A stretch of 5,381 nucleotides of DNA from JAXDLH01 sp034666705 (GTDB taxonomy: Bacteria; Chloroflexota; UBA6077; SHYK01), in contig JAXDLH010000385.1 of assembly GCA_034666705.1 (NCBI GenBank), forward strand, positions 1 through 5,381, in the 5' to 3' direction. Below the pieces are notes generated by a model. It saw nothing but the letters and a program-made list of their open reading frames with translations. It had not been told where the DNA came from and did not search any database. Each line of letters begins with the position of its first letter. Position 1 is the first letter of the stretch. A program made the translations under genes and the position numbers. Positions 1 to 5,303 of the stretch are shown piece by piece.

Positions 1-36
1 TCAACGTGGCGCTCTAACCAGCTGAGCTACTTGCCC
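1..36 (-). tRNA. tRNA, 5' half only (anticodon GA-N, probably tRNA-Val GAC), cut by window edge
   Basis: On the minus strand, 36..1 reads as a canonical tRNA 5' half. The 5' acceptor strand is GGGCAAG (36-30), followed by TA at positions 8-9. The D stem GCTC (27-24) pairs with GAGC (14-11) around a loop AGCTGGTTA. G26 and the anticodon 5' strand CCACG (9-5) follow, then T32, T33, G34 and A35 at window base 1. The third anticodon base lies outside the window, so Val (GAC), Ile (GAU), Leu (GAG) and Phe (GAA) are all formally possible. Val-GAC is favoured because CCAC-rich anticodon stems followed by TTGAC are typical of bacterial tRNA-Val(GAC); this last step is from memory of family sequences. 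The 3' half, including any CCA or integration site, is not visible. Confidence 0.9.
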
Positions 37-53
37 ATCACGATGAGTACAGA

Positions 54-59
54 ATGATA
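54..59 (-). promoter_or_regulatory. Candidate -10 box for the tRNA gene
   Basis: On the minus strand 59..54 reads TATCAT, a 5-of-6 match to the sigma70 -10 consensus. Transcription would start near 47, about 11 nt before the mature tRNA 5' end at 36, which is a plausible leader for RNase P processing. No convincing -35 hexamer lies 16-18 nt upstream, so the tRNA might instead be read through from the oxidoreductase gene ending at 87. No terminator is seen between them. Confidence 0.35.
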
Positions 60-86
60 GCCGATCCACACGGCAGCGGGCAGGAA

Positions 87-1127
87 CTACGCACGGTGCG
101 CCCCGACCCGGGCGAACGCTGGCATTACTTTTTCGGCGAAGAGCCTGACGTTCTTGAGCGCGAGCTCGTCGGGCATCCCGCCAAAATGGAACGTGCCCGA
201 GATCGTCGTGAGGCCGAGCGCCTCGCGCCAGCGATGGATCAGCTCGATACAATGCGCCGGGTCGCCCCCGATCACGTTCCCGCGCTCGATCTCCTTGGCC
301 AGGTCCGCCGCGTCCCACGCGCGCGTCGCGCGTGCTCCGTTGCGCGAGTCGGCAATGCGTCGGTACTCGAGCAGGTATCGGTTCGCCTCGTCCATCGCGG
401 CGCGGTCACTCTCCGCGACGTAGATGTGGAACTTGCCAAGCACTTCGCGTTGCGCGGGATCGTGGTCGTGCGCCAGGAGTGCGTCGCGATAGACGCCGAT
501 CCAGTGCTGCAGCACCTCGGGTTGATACATATACGGCAGCGTCATCAGGTGATAGCCATTCTCGCCAGCCCAGCGGAAGGTATCGTCGGTGCGAGAGGCG
601 CCAACCCAGATGGGAGGGTGAGGACGCTGGACAGGCTTCGGGAGCACGCGCACGCCCTCGTAGTCGTACACCTCACCGTGAAACGAGAGCGCGTCGCCGG
701 ACCAGGCCCGGCGGATGACCTCGGTGCTCTCCTTCATGACCTGTGCGGTGTTGGTGAGATCGACGTTGAACGGCGCGAACTCGGCGAGCGTCGAGCCCCG
801 ACCCACACCAAACTCCAACCGTCCCTGCGAGATCGTGTCGAGCATGCCGTACGCTTCGGCGACCTCGAGCGGATTGTGGAGCGGCAGCACGGTGACGGCG
901 ACGCCGAGATGAATGTGCTGGGTGGTGCGGGCAACAGCCGCCAGGAACACCGGTGGCGCAGAGATCATGCCGCCGTACTCATGGAAGTGGTGCTCAGTTA
1001 CCCAGAAGTCGTCATAGCCAAGCGCATCGTACGCTTCGGCGTGCGCGAACAGGCGCTGGTACATCTCTGATACTGGCCCATCAAGGCTCGCCGCGTAGGT
1101 GTTCAAATAATGGGCGCCGAACCGCAT
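87..1127 (-). CDS. LLM-class (luciferase-like) flavin-dependent oxidoreductase
   Basis: A 346-residue protein of the bacterial luciferase-like monooxygenase family (a TIM barrel using FMN or F420), probably cytosolic. Visible hallmarks are an N-terminal strand MRFGAHYLN, the TEHHF motif at residues 44-48, LPLHNPLEVAE at 81-91, GRLEFGVGRGS at 102-112 (cofactor phosphate region), PKPVQRPHPPIWVGA at 163-177 and VIGGDPAHC at 285-293. His46 aligns with the catalytic His44 of LuxA, while the reactive LuxA Cys106 position is Gly109, as in most non-luminescent members. The start is ATG at 1127. A longer reading with the same stop is possible but would run into the VOC gene and has no family similarity there. 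GAGGT ends 9 nt before this ATG, inside the VOC gene's 3' end, so translation is probably coupled. The substrate cannot be deduced, and whether it is a monooxygenase or an F420 dehydrogenase is open. Confidence 0.93.
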   Translation of the reverse strand: MRFGAHYLNTYAASLDGPVSEMYQRLFAHAEAYDALGYDDFWVTEHHFHEYGGMISAPPVFLAAVARTTQHIHLGVAVTVLPLHNPLEVAEAYGMLDTISQGRLEFGVGRGSTLAEFAPFNVDLTNTAQVMKESTEVIRRAWSGDALSFHGEVYDYEGVRVLPKPVQRPHPPIWVGASRTDDTFRWAGENGYHLMTLPYMYQPEVLQHWIGVYRDALLAHDHDPAQREVLGKFHIYVAESDRAAMDEANRYLLEYRRIADSRNGARATRAWDAADLAKEIERGNVIGGDPAHCIELIHRWREALGLTTISGTFHFGGMPDELALKNVRLFAEKVMPAFARVGAHRA

Positions 1128-1134
1128 GCCGACG

Positions 1135-1584
1135 CTACCTCGCCTGCCCGCCCTGCTGCATGTGCTCTGGCCACACCGGCGGCGTGGGATCGTTGATCTC
1201 CATGCGATTGCCGGCCGGGTCGAAGAAATAGAAGGAGCGGCCGTTGAAGGTACCGGTGTTCCGCCACTCGATCTGCTCGTCGAACCGGGCGCCGGACTCC
1301 TTGATCGCGTCGACGGCCAGGTCGAAATCGGTGCTGTTGACATAAAAAGCGTAATGGCACAGGGCGCCGTCGCGCTGGGTCTGCTCTTCAGGGGGGAGGG
1401 GCTTTGGTCGCTCGGCGAGCACGATATTCACCGCGCCGTCACTCGTCACGACGCATCGTCCATTCGGTCCGACTTTGCCGCGAAAGGTCATGCCAAGGAC
1501 CTCGGTGTAGAAGCGCAGCGACTCCTCGACGTCGTTCGCCGGGAGTGAGAAGTGGACGAGCCCGAGCGTCTGGACAGCCGGCAT
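1135..1584 (-). CDS. VOC family protein (glyoxalase/extradiol dioxygenase fold)
   Basis: A 149-residue single-module vicinal-oxygen-chelate protein with two beta-alpha-beta-beta-beta halves. The first half opens with LGLVHFSLP (residues 7-15) and the RFYTEVLGM helix (24-32). The second opens with LCHYAFYV (75-82) and ends with FFDPAGNRMEI (120-130). Likely metal ligands are His11, His77 and Glu129, the usual VOC pattern; the fourth position cannot be fixed by eye. The ATG at 1584 is chosen because a strong Shine-Dalgarno, GGGAGGAA at 1598-1591, sits 6 nt upstream and the family N-terminus begins there; a longer open frame upstream lacks similarity. The stop lies 7 nt before the oxidoreductase ATG, so the two are co-transcribed. 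VOC proteins act as ring-cleaving dioxygenases, lyases, isomerases or drug-modifying enzymes; nothing here fixes the reaction. Confidence 0.92.
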   Translation of the reverse strand: MPAVQTLGLVHFSLPANDVEESLRFYTEVLGMTFRGKVGPNGRCVVTSDGAVNIVLAERPKPLPPEEQTQRDGALCHYAFYVNSTDFDLAVDAIKESGARFDEQIEWRNTGTFNGRSFYFFDPAGNRMEINDPTPPVWPEHMQQGGQAR

Positions 1585-1590
1585 GGCGAA

Positions 1591-1598
1591 TTCCTCCC
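1591..1598 (-). promoter_or_regulatory. Strong ribosome binding site of the VOC gene
   Basis: On the minus strand 1598..1591 reads GGGAGGAA, an extended match to the anti-Shine-Dalgarno, 6 nt before the ATG at 1584. It decides the start of the VOC protein. It also contrasts with folB on the other side of the intergenic region, which has no usable site. Confidence 0.8.
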
Positions 1599-1612
1599 GA
1601 ATGCATTGCGGC

Positions 1613-1627
1613 GGGCGCTCTGCGCCC
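1613..1627 (-). repeat. GC hairpin in the presumed VOC mRNA leader
   Basis: GGGCGC (1613-1618) and GCGCCC (1622-1627) form a perfect 6-bp all-GC stem with a 3-nt loop. If transcription starts near 1632, the hairpin lies almost at the 5' end of the VOC leader, upstream of the Shine-Dalgarno. It could stabilise the mRNA. It lacks a T-tract, so it is not a terminator. Confidence 0.4.
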
Positions 1628-1638
1628 CGGTCGCGAGC

Positions 1639-1667
1639 AGTATGCGCCGCGGCTTCCTTACCCGCAA
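1639..1667 (-). promoter_or_regulatory. Candidate sigma70-type promoter for the VOC-oxidoreductase operon
   Basis: On the minus strand a -35-like TTGCGG (1667-1662) is separated by exactly 17 nt from a -10-like CATACT (1644-1639). This predicts a start near 1632 and a leader of about 48 nt carrying the strong Shine-Dalgarno. Both boxes are imperfect (3-4 of 6 matches each), so the spacing and position are the main support. Confidence 0.4.
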
Positions 1668-1677
1668 GGCCCGCAAG
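1661..1677. repeat. Tandem 8-bp direct repeat overlapping the VOC -35 box
   Basis: CCCGCAAG occurs at 1661-1668 and again at 1670-1677, a 9-bp period. The first copy covers the proposed -35 hexamer of the VOC promoter and both lie upstream of the folB -10 box, a suitable place for a regulator of the divergent pair. Two short copies in GC-rich DNA could also be chance. Confidence 0.4.
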
Positions 1678-1705
1678 CCTCAAGAAGGATTCGGCTGCGG
1701 GACGG

Positions 1706-1711
1706 TACAAT
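1706..1711 (+). promoter_or_regulatory. -10 box of folB, placed for leaderless transcription
   Basis: TACAAT is a 5-of-6 match to the -10 consensus. Counting 7 nt from its last base puts +1 at about 1718, essentially on the GTG at 1719. No recognisable -35 box exists at 16-18 nt spacing. The box overlaps the alternative ATG at 1710, so a transcript from this promoter could not use that ATG. Confidence 0.5.
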
Positions 1712-1718
1712 GGCGACC

Positions 1719-2099
1719 GTGTCCGACCGAATTCGCCTCAACGAGATGGTGTTCTACGGCTACCACGGCGTCCTGGATGCTGAGCGCACGCTTGGGCAGC
1801 GCTTTGTCGTCGACGTCGAGATGCAGCTCGATCTGGCGCCCGCTGGTCGCTCGGACGACCTCGATCGCACGGTGAACTATGCGCAGGTCTACGAGACGGT
1901 CCGCGAGGTCCTCACCGGGCCGCCCCGCCGGCTCATCGAGGCGGTGGCGGAGACGATCGCGACGCGAGTCCTCGACGAGCACGCGCTCGTGGGACAGGTG
2001 ACCGTGCGCATCCGCAAGCCGGAGGTGCCGATCCCGGGCTCGGTGCTCGGCAGCTCCGAGGTGTGGATCGAGCGGTCGCGGACGGTCGCGAGTGGCTGA
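1719..2099 (+). CDS. folB: Dihydroneopterin aldolase (FolB)
   Basis: A 126-residue cytosolic enzyme of folate synthesis that converts 7,8-dihydroneopterin to 6-hydroxymethyl-7,8-dihydropterin and glycolaldehyde. Counting from the GTG at 1719, the FYGYHG motif is at 12-17, Glu22 follows, NYAQVY is at 53-58 with Tyr54, LIEAVAE is at 72-78 with Glu74, and RKPEVPIPG carries Lys100. These coincide exactly with the active-site numbering of Staphylococcus aureus FolB (E22, Y54, E74, K100). That agreement supports GTG 1719 over the in-frame ATG at 1710, which would add three residues and lies inside the -10 box. No Shine-Dalgarno is present. The 3' end overlaps the next gene by 8 nt, implying coupled translation. 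No other folate gene is visible in the window. Confidence 0.93.
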   Translation: MSDRIRLNEMVFYGYHGVLDAERTLGQRFVVDVEMQLDLAPAGRSDDLDRTVNYAQVYETVREVLTGPPRRLIEAVAETIATRVLDEHALVGQVTVRIRKPEVPIPGSVLGSSEVWIERSRTVASG

Positions 2100-2625
2100 T
2101 CCTCAGGTCGCGGCCCCGCCGCCCGGGGCGCTCGGCCGCGCGACCCTCGAGCGGTTCCTCGATGCGTCGCCGCCGCTGGTCGAGGGGTTACGTGACCGCG
2201 CGGCGCAGCTTCAGCCCCACGGCATCGACCTCACGCTCGAATCGCTATGGCGCTTTACCGACGCGGGCTCCATCGGCGGTCCATCGCCGGGACGTCGCTT
2301 GCCGGAGCGCCAGCTCGTCGAGCCGGGCGCTGATGGTTGGTACACACTCGAGCCCGGCCCATACGTGGCGGTGATCCATGAGCGGCTGCACATTCCGACC
2401 ACTGTGATGGCGCTGGCGTGGCCGCGCTCGACGTTTCTGCGTTGCGGCGCCATGCTGGGTACGGCGGTCGTCGACGCCGGGTATGAGGGTCGGCCGGAGG
2501 CGTTGCTCGTCGTCGCCAATCTTCACGGGATCTCGCTGGCGGTGGACGTGGCGTTGTGCCAGTTGGTTTGCTTCACCCTCACCGAACGGGTGCCTGGCTA
2601 CGATGGAGCGTACCAGGGGCGCTGA
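2092..2625 (+). CDS. dUTPase-like protein of the dCTP deaminase/dUTPase family
   Basis: A 177-residue protein of the Dcd/Dut fold, which forms homotrimers that bind deoxynucleoside triphosphates. Motifs in order are QPHGIDLTL (41-49), ALAWPRSTFLRCGAML (107-122, the Arg-Ser phosphate-binding motif), GTAVVDAGYEGR (123-134, with Asp128 as the likely catalytic/uracil-site aspartate), CQLVCF (156-161) and a terminal YDGAYQGR (170-177). dCTP deaminases carry a catalytic Glu about ten residues after the Asp-Pro-Gly-Phe motif. The matching stretch here reads ALLVVAN with no Glu, so dUTP diphosphatase (dUTP to dUMP and pyrophosphate) is the better call. The start is GTG at 2092, overlapping the folB stop; no clear Shine-Dalgarno, so re-initiation after folB is likely. 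The residues before about 38 resemble nothing I recognise and are Pro/Ala-rich. Confidence 0.8.
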   Translation: MADPQVAAPPPGALGRATLERFLDASPPLVEGLRDRAAQLQPHGIDLTLESLWRFTDAGSIGGPSPGRRLPERQLVEPGADGWYTLEPGPYVAVIHERLHIPTTVMALAWPRSTFLRCGAMLGTAVVDAGYEGRPEALLVVANLHGISLAVDVALCQLVCFTLTERVPGYDGAYQGR

Positions 2626-2628
2626 TCG

Positions 2629-2659
2629 TCATTCGTTCCGCCTCTAACCGCGCGAATGA
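2629..2659. repeat. Inverted repeat just downstream of the dUTPase-like gene
   Basis: TCATTCG (2629-2635) and CGAATGA (2653-2659) are exact inverted copies, 7 bp each, separated by 17 nt. They start 3 nt after the stop codon. A transcript could fold here and block 3'-to-5' decay, but the loop is long and no T-run follows, so it is not an intrinsic terminator in the usual sense. Confidence 0.35.
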
Positions 2660-2681
2660 AACCGAGTGAGCAGCCTCACAC

Positions 2682-2691
2682 GTTGATCAAC
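2682..2691. promoter_or_regulatory. Perfect 10-bp palindrome upstream of the VanW promoter
   Basis: GTTGATCAAC is a perfect palindrome centred about 60 bp before the predicted transcription start near 2747, a common activator position. Nearby, CACGTT occurs twice 16 bp apart (2679-2684 and 2695-2700) and CCAC/GTGG arms (2694-2697, 2704-2707) form a second short dyad. No known regulator site is recognised. Confidence 0.35.
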
Positions 2692-2711
2692 TGCCACGTT
2701 ACTGTGGTTAA

Positions 2712-2740
2712 TTGCTGTGGGTACGGCCCGCAGGTATTAT
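2712..2740 (+). promoter_or_regulatory. Sigma70-type promoter of the VanW-DUF3105 unit
   Basis: TTGCTG (2712-2717) and TATTAT (2735-2740) are separated by an ideal 17 nt. The -10 box matches 5 of 6 consensus bases and the -35 keeps the key TTG. The predicted start near 2747 gives a leader of about 31 nt containing the GGAG site at 2766-2769. Confidence 0.6.
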
Positions 2741-2777
2741 TCAGCCGTCAGCGTCCCCGGCTCCTGGAGTTCTCCCC

Positions 2778-4628
2778 ATGCGACGTGCAGCGACCGCTCC
2801 GCGCCAGCCCAATGGGCTTTTCGATTTCTTCGTCCCACCCGGCAACTGGCACGTTACCGCACCGCTGGTCGTCGCCGCCGCAGTTCTCGCGATCTTCGTC
2901 GGGGCGACGGCTGGGTTCCGCATGGCTTACGCCGATCGGATCGCACCGGGCGTGCACGTGATGGGCGTCGACGTTGGGGGGCGGACCCGGGACGATGCGC
3001 GCTCCTTGCTGGAGGCCCAGGTCGCCGAGCTCGGGCGCCAGCCAGTCGCTCTCCGTGCATACGATGGGGAGTGGCAGCGCACCGCCCGCGATCTGGGCAT
3101 GAAGCTTGACGCCGACTCGATGGCGGCCGCCGCCTATTCGGTTGGCCGCGAGGGAAATATCGTCCAGGAGTCGCTGACGCAGTGGGCCGCACTGCTGCAG
3201 GGCCAACGCTTTCGCACGCCAGACCCTGGGTTCGACATCGTGCAACAGCAGGCCGCGCTGCAGGCGATCGCCCAGCAGATCGACCAGACGGGTCAGGACG
3301 CGCAGCTCGCGATCGTGAGCGGAAATCAGGGGCCTGCGGTCGCGCTGACGCCCGACGTGACCGGCCGGCGTCTGGATGTAGCACAGAGCATGCAGGTCGT
3401 GCGCGATGGCATTGCGATGGGCATTGCCTCGGGGCTACCCGCGACGATTGACCTCGTGGTGCAGACGAGGCAGCCGATCGCGACTGTCGGCGATCTGCGG
3501 CAGGCACAGGGGCAAGCGGAGCAGATGTTGAGCGGCCCGCTCACCTTGAACTTCGCGGACAAGCGGTGGGTGCTGAGCACCGGCGATATCGCAAAGATGA
3601 TGAGCTTTGACCAGCAGCCCGGCCAGCAAGCGAAAGTGCTCGTCGACCCAGGTCAGCTCACCGGCACGTTCAGCGCCATCGCGAGCCAGATCGAGCAGTC
3701 GGCGCAGGATGCGCGCTTTCAGTACACCGGGGGCAATTTGCGCGTCATCAGAGAGAGCCAGGATGGCCGCACGCTCGACGTCGAGGCGCTGAAGGCGCAG
3801 ATCCAGGGGGTGCTATCGAGCGCCGATCGCACGATTACGCTACCGGTGACGGTCGAGCACCCGCTCGTCGCATCATCCGACGGTCCCAAGCTCGGTATTC
3901 ACCAGCTCATCCAGACTGGCAGCACGTCCTATCCGGGCGCGACGCCAGAGAAGCAATGGAACATCAAGACCGCGGCTGAGCGCCTCAACGGGGTGGTGGT
4001 CATGCCGGGGCAGATGTTCTCGTTCAACAAGGAGGTTGGCCCCACCACGTTGGATGCGGGTTTCCGGACCGGCTGGGGCATTGAAGGGACGGGCGCAGGC
4101 GCCCGGACGGTGCCGTCGGTGGCGGGCGGCATCTGCCAGGTGGCGACGACCCTCTTTCAGCCGGTATTCCACGCAGGGTATCAGATCGAAGAGCGCAACT
4201 GGCACCTCTACTGGATTACGGGCTACGGCCAAGCGCCGCTCGGCATGAAAGGCCTGGACGCCACGGTGGACTCGGACTCGGGGCTCGACTTGAAGTTCAT
4301 CAACACCACGTCCGACCCGCTCCTGATCCAATCGAACGTGCAGGGCACAACGGTGAGCTTCGGCCTCTATGGGACGAAGCCAAATTGGACCGTGCAAATC
4401 GACGGCCCGACGATTACGAACGTGGTGCCTGCGGAGCGGAACCCGGTCAGGGAAGACGAGCCATCGATGCCGCGTGGTCGCACCCTCGCAGTCGAGTCGG
4501 CGCAAGACGGCTTTGACACGCTGGTCGTCCGCACTGTTCGCACCGGCGACGAGGTGCGAACGCTGCGGCTGACGAGCCACTACGTGCCCTCGCGCAACGT
4601 CACCTTGGTCGGAACGGGCCCCGCGTAG
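2778..4628 (+). CDS. VanW family protein with two PG_binding_4-like repeats (YoaR-like), membrane anchored
   Basis: A 616-residue envelope protein. Residues 1-26 are a short cytoplasmic tail, about 28-48 form a membrane segment, and the rest should be extracytoplasmic. After a linker (GVHVMGVDVGGRT, 58-70) come two related PG_binding_4-like modules, roughly 89-236 and 253-364, then the VanW domain at about 385-530. Its signatures are PGQMFSFNKEVGPTT (410-424) and GGICQVATTLF (450-460). Cys453 is the only cysteine in the protein. The C-terminus (565-616), with RTVRTGDEVRTLRLTSHYVP, resembles a G5-type module. This architecture matches Bacillus YoaR-type proteins; VanW was named from vancomycin-resistance clusters but its biochemical role is unknown, so resistance should not be inferred. 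The start is ATG 2778 with GGAG 8 nt upstream; an in-frame TTG at 2712 coincides with the -35 box and is rejected. The DUF3105 gene follows after 39 nt. Confidence 0.93.
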   Translation: MRRAATAPRQPNGLFDFFVPPGNWHVTAPLVVAAAVLAIFVGATAGFRMAYADRIAPGVHVMGVDVGGRTRDDARSLLEAQVAELGRQPVALRAYDGEWQRTARDLGMKLDADSMAAAAYSVGREGNIVQESLTQWAALLQGQRFRTPDPGFDIVQQQAALQAIAQQIDQTGQDAQLAIVSGNQGPAVALTPDVTGRRLDVAQSMQVVRDGIAMGIASGLPATIDLVVQTRQPIATVGDLRQAQGQAEQMLSGPLTLNFADKRWVLSTGDIAKMMSFDQQPGQQAKVLVDPGQLTGTFSAIASQIEQSAQDARFQYTGGNLRVIRESQDGRTLDVEALKAQIQGVLSSADRTITLPVTVEHPLVASSDGPKLGIHQLIQTGSTSYPGATPEKQWNIKTAAERLNGVVVMPGQMFSFNKEVGPTTLDAGFRTGWGIEGTGAGARTVPSVAGGICQVATTLFQPVFHAGYQIEERNWHLYWITGYGQAPLGMKGLDATVDSDSGLDLKFINTTSDPLLIQSNVQGTTVSFGLYGTKPNWTVQIDGPTITNVVPAERNPVREDEPSMPRGRTLAVESAQDGFDTLVVRTVRTGDEVRTLRLTSHYVPSRNVTLVGTGPA

Positions 4629-4634
4629 TACCAT
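4605..4634 (+). promoter_or_regulatory. Possible secondary promoter before the DUF3105 gene
   Basis: TTGGTC (4605-4610), inside the end of the VanW gene, is followed after 18 nt by TACCAT (4629-4634), directly after the VanW stop. Transcription would begin near 4641 and leave a 27-nt leader with the Shine-Dalgarno at 4653-4657. Each box matches only 3-4 of 6 bases, but the -10 and start region resemble the folB one closely. Confidence 0.35.
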
Positions 4635-4667
4635 TGCGACGGGCATCCCCTCAGGAGAACCGTCGCC

Positions 4668-5303
4668 GTGACTGCTCGTGATCGCACAATGTCTCGTCCT
4701 CAGCGCCGCTCTGAGCAGCGCGCGCATGCTCGTCAGGTCCAACGCCAGCGAAACCAGCGTCAGAAGCAGACGCGCTACATCATGATCGGTGGCGTCGTCG
4801 TCCTTGTGCTCGCCGCACTCGCTATTCTCCTGCTGAACACCCAGACCACGAAGCTCGGCGAGTTCTTTCCCACACAAGGGCAGGAGCATATTGGCCGCGG
4901 GCAGGCGCACATCGCCTACAACTCAGTCCCGCCGACCTCGGGTCCGCACTATAACGACGCGGGCGCCCCGGCCCCCTGGGGGGTCCATGAGGAGCCGATC
5001 GAAAACGAGGTTCAGGTGCACAACCTCGAGCACGGCGGGGTGGCGATCCAATACAACTGCGGCGATAGCTGCCCCGAGCTCAAACAGCAGCTCGCGGAGT
5101 TCTACGACCGCTTCACGGCAGCGAATAAGCTGCCGCTCTTCCCGGGCAGCACCAAGATCATCGTGGCGCCCTACCCGAATATGCCCCAGAAGATCTCCCT
5201 GACTGCGTGGACACGACTGCTCAAGATGGACTCCTGGGACGAGCAGAAGGCGGTGGAATTCATCAATACCTACCGCGACAAGGGTCCCGAGGCCGCGCCA
5301 TAA
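4668..5303 (+). CDS. DUF3105 domain-containing single-pass membrane protein
   Basis: A 211-residue protein of unknown function. Residues 1-36 are strongly basic and rich in Arg and Gln, about 37-57 are a hydrophobic membrane segment, and the remaining 150 residues should face outward by the positive-inside rule. The outer part shows the DUF3105 signatures: GQEHI (71-75), YNSVPPTSGPHY (84-95) and VHNLEHGGVAIQY (117-129). His74, His94, His118 and His122 lie in these motifs and could bind metal. Cys131 and Cys135 (CGDSC) could form a disulfide outside the cell. The start is GTG 4668, with AGGAG at 4653-4657 10 nt upstream; the ATG at 4689 is too far from that site. It follows the VanW gene by 39 nt and is probably co-transcribed, suggesting a shared envelope role, though no function is established for the family. 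Confidence 0.9.
   Translation: MTARDRTMSRPQRRSEQRAHARQVQRQRNQRQKQTRYIMIGGVVVLVLAALAILLLNTQTTKLGEFFPTQGQEHIGRGQAHIAYNSVPPTSGPHYNDAGAPAPWGVHEEPIENEVQVHNLEHGGVAIQYNCGDSCPELKQQLAEFYDRFTAANKLPLFPGSTKIIVAPYPNMPQKISLTAWTRLLKMDSWDEQKAVEFINTYRDKGPEAAP

Noticed and set aside
1..36. tRNA-associated integration site
   Set aside because: Integrases usually recombine at tRNA 3' ends, which lie outside the window, and no integrase or repeated tRNA fragment is seen.
54..1070. Long plus-strand open frame (338 codons) opposite the oxidoreductase gene
   Set aside because: It is an antisense shadow typical of GC-rich DNA: its protein shows no recognisable motifs, while the minus strand encodes a clear luciferase-family protein.
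2656..2961. Plus-strand open frame of 101 codons starting in the 2626-2777 gap
   Set aside because: It lacks a ribosome site, runs over the promoter and out of frame into the VanW gene, and has a low-complexity Ser/Arg/Pro composition.
2778..4628. Vancomycin resistance determinant
   Set aside because: The VanW domain is widespread in bacteria without glycopeptide resistance, and no vanHAX-type ligase or dipeptidase genes are present in the window.
3873..4910. Minus-strand open frame (345 codons) opposite the VanW gene end and DUF3105 start
   Set aside because: It is rich in Arg, His and Leu with no domain, and spans two well-supported genes on the other strand.
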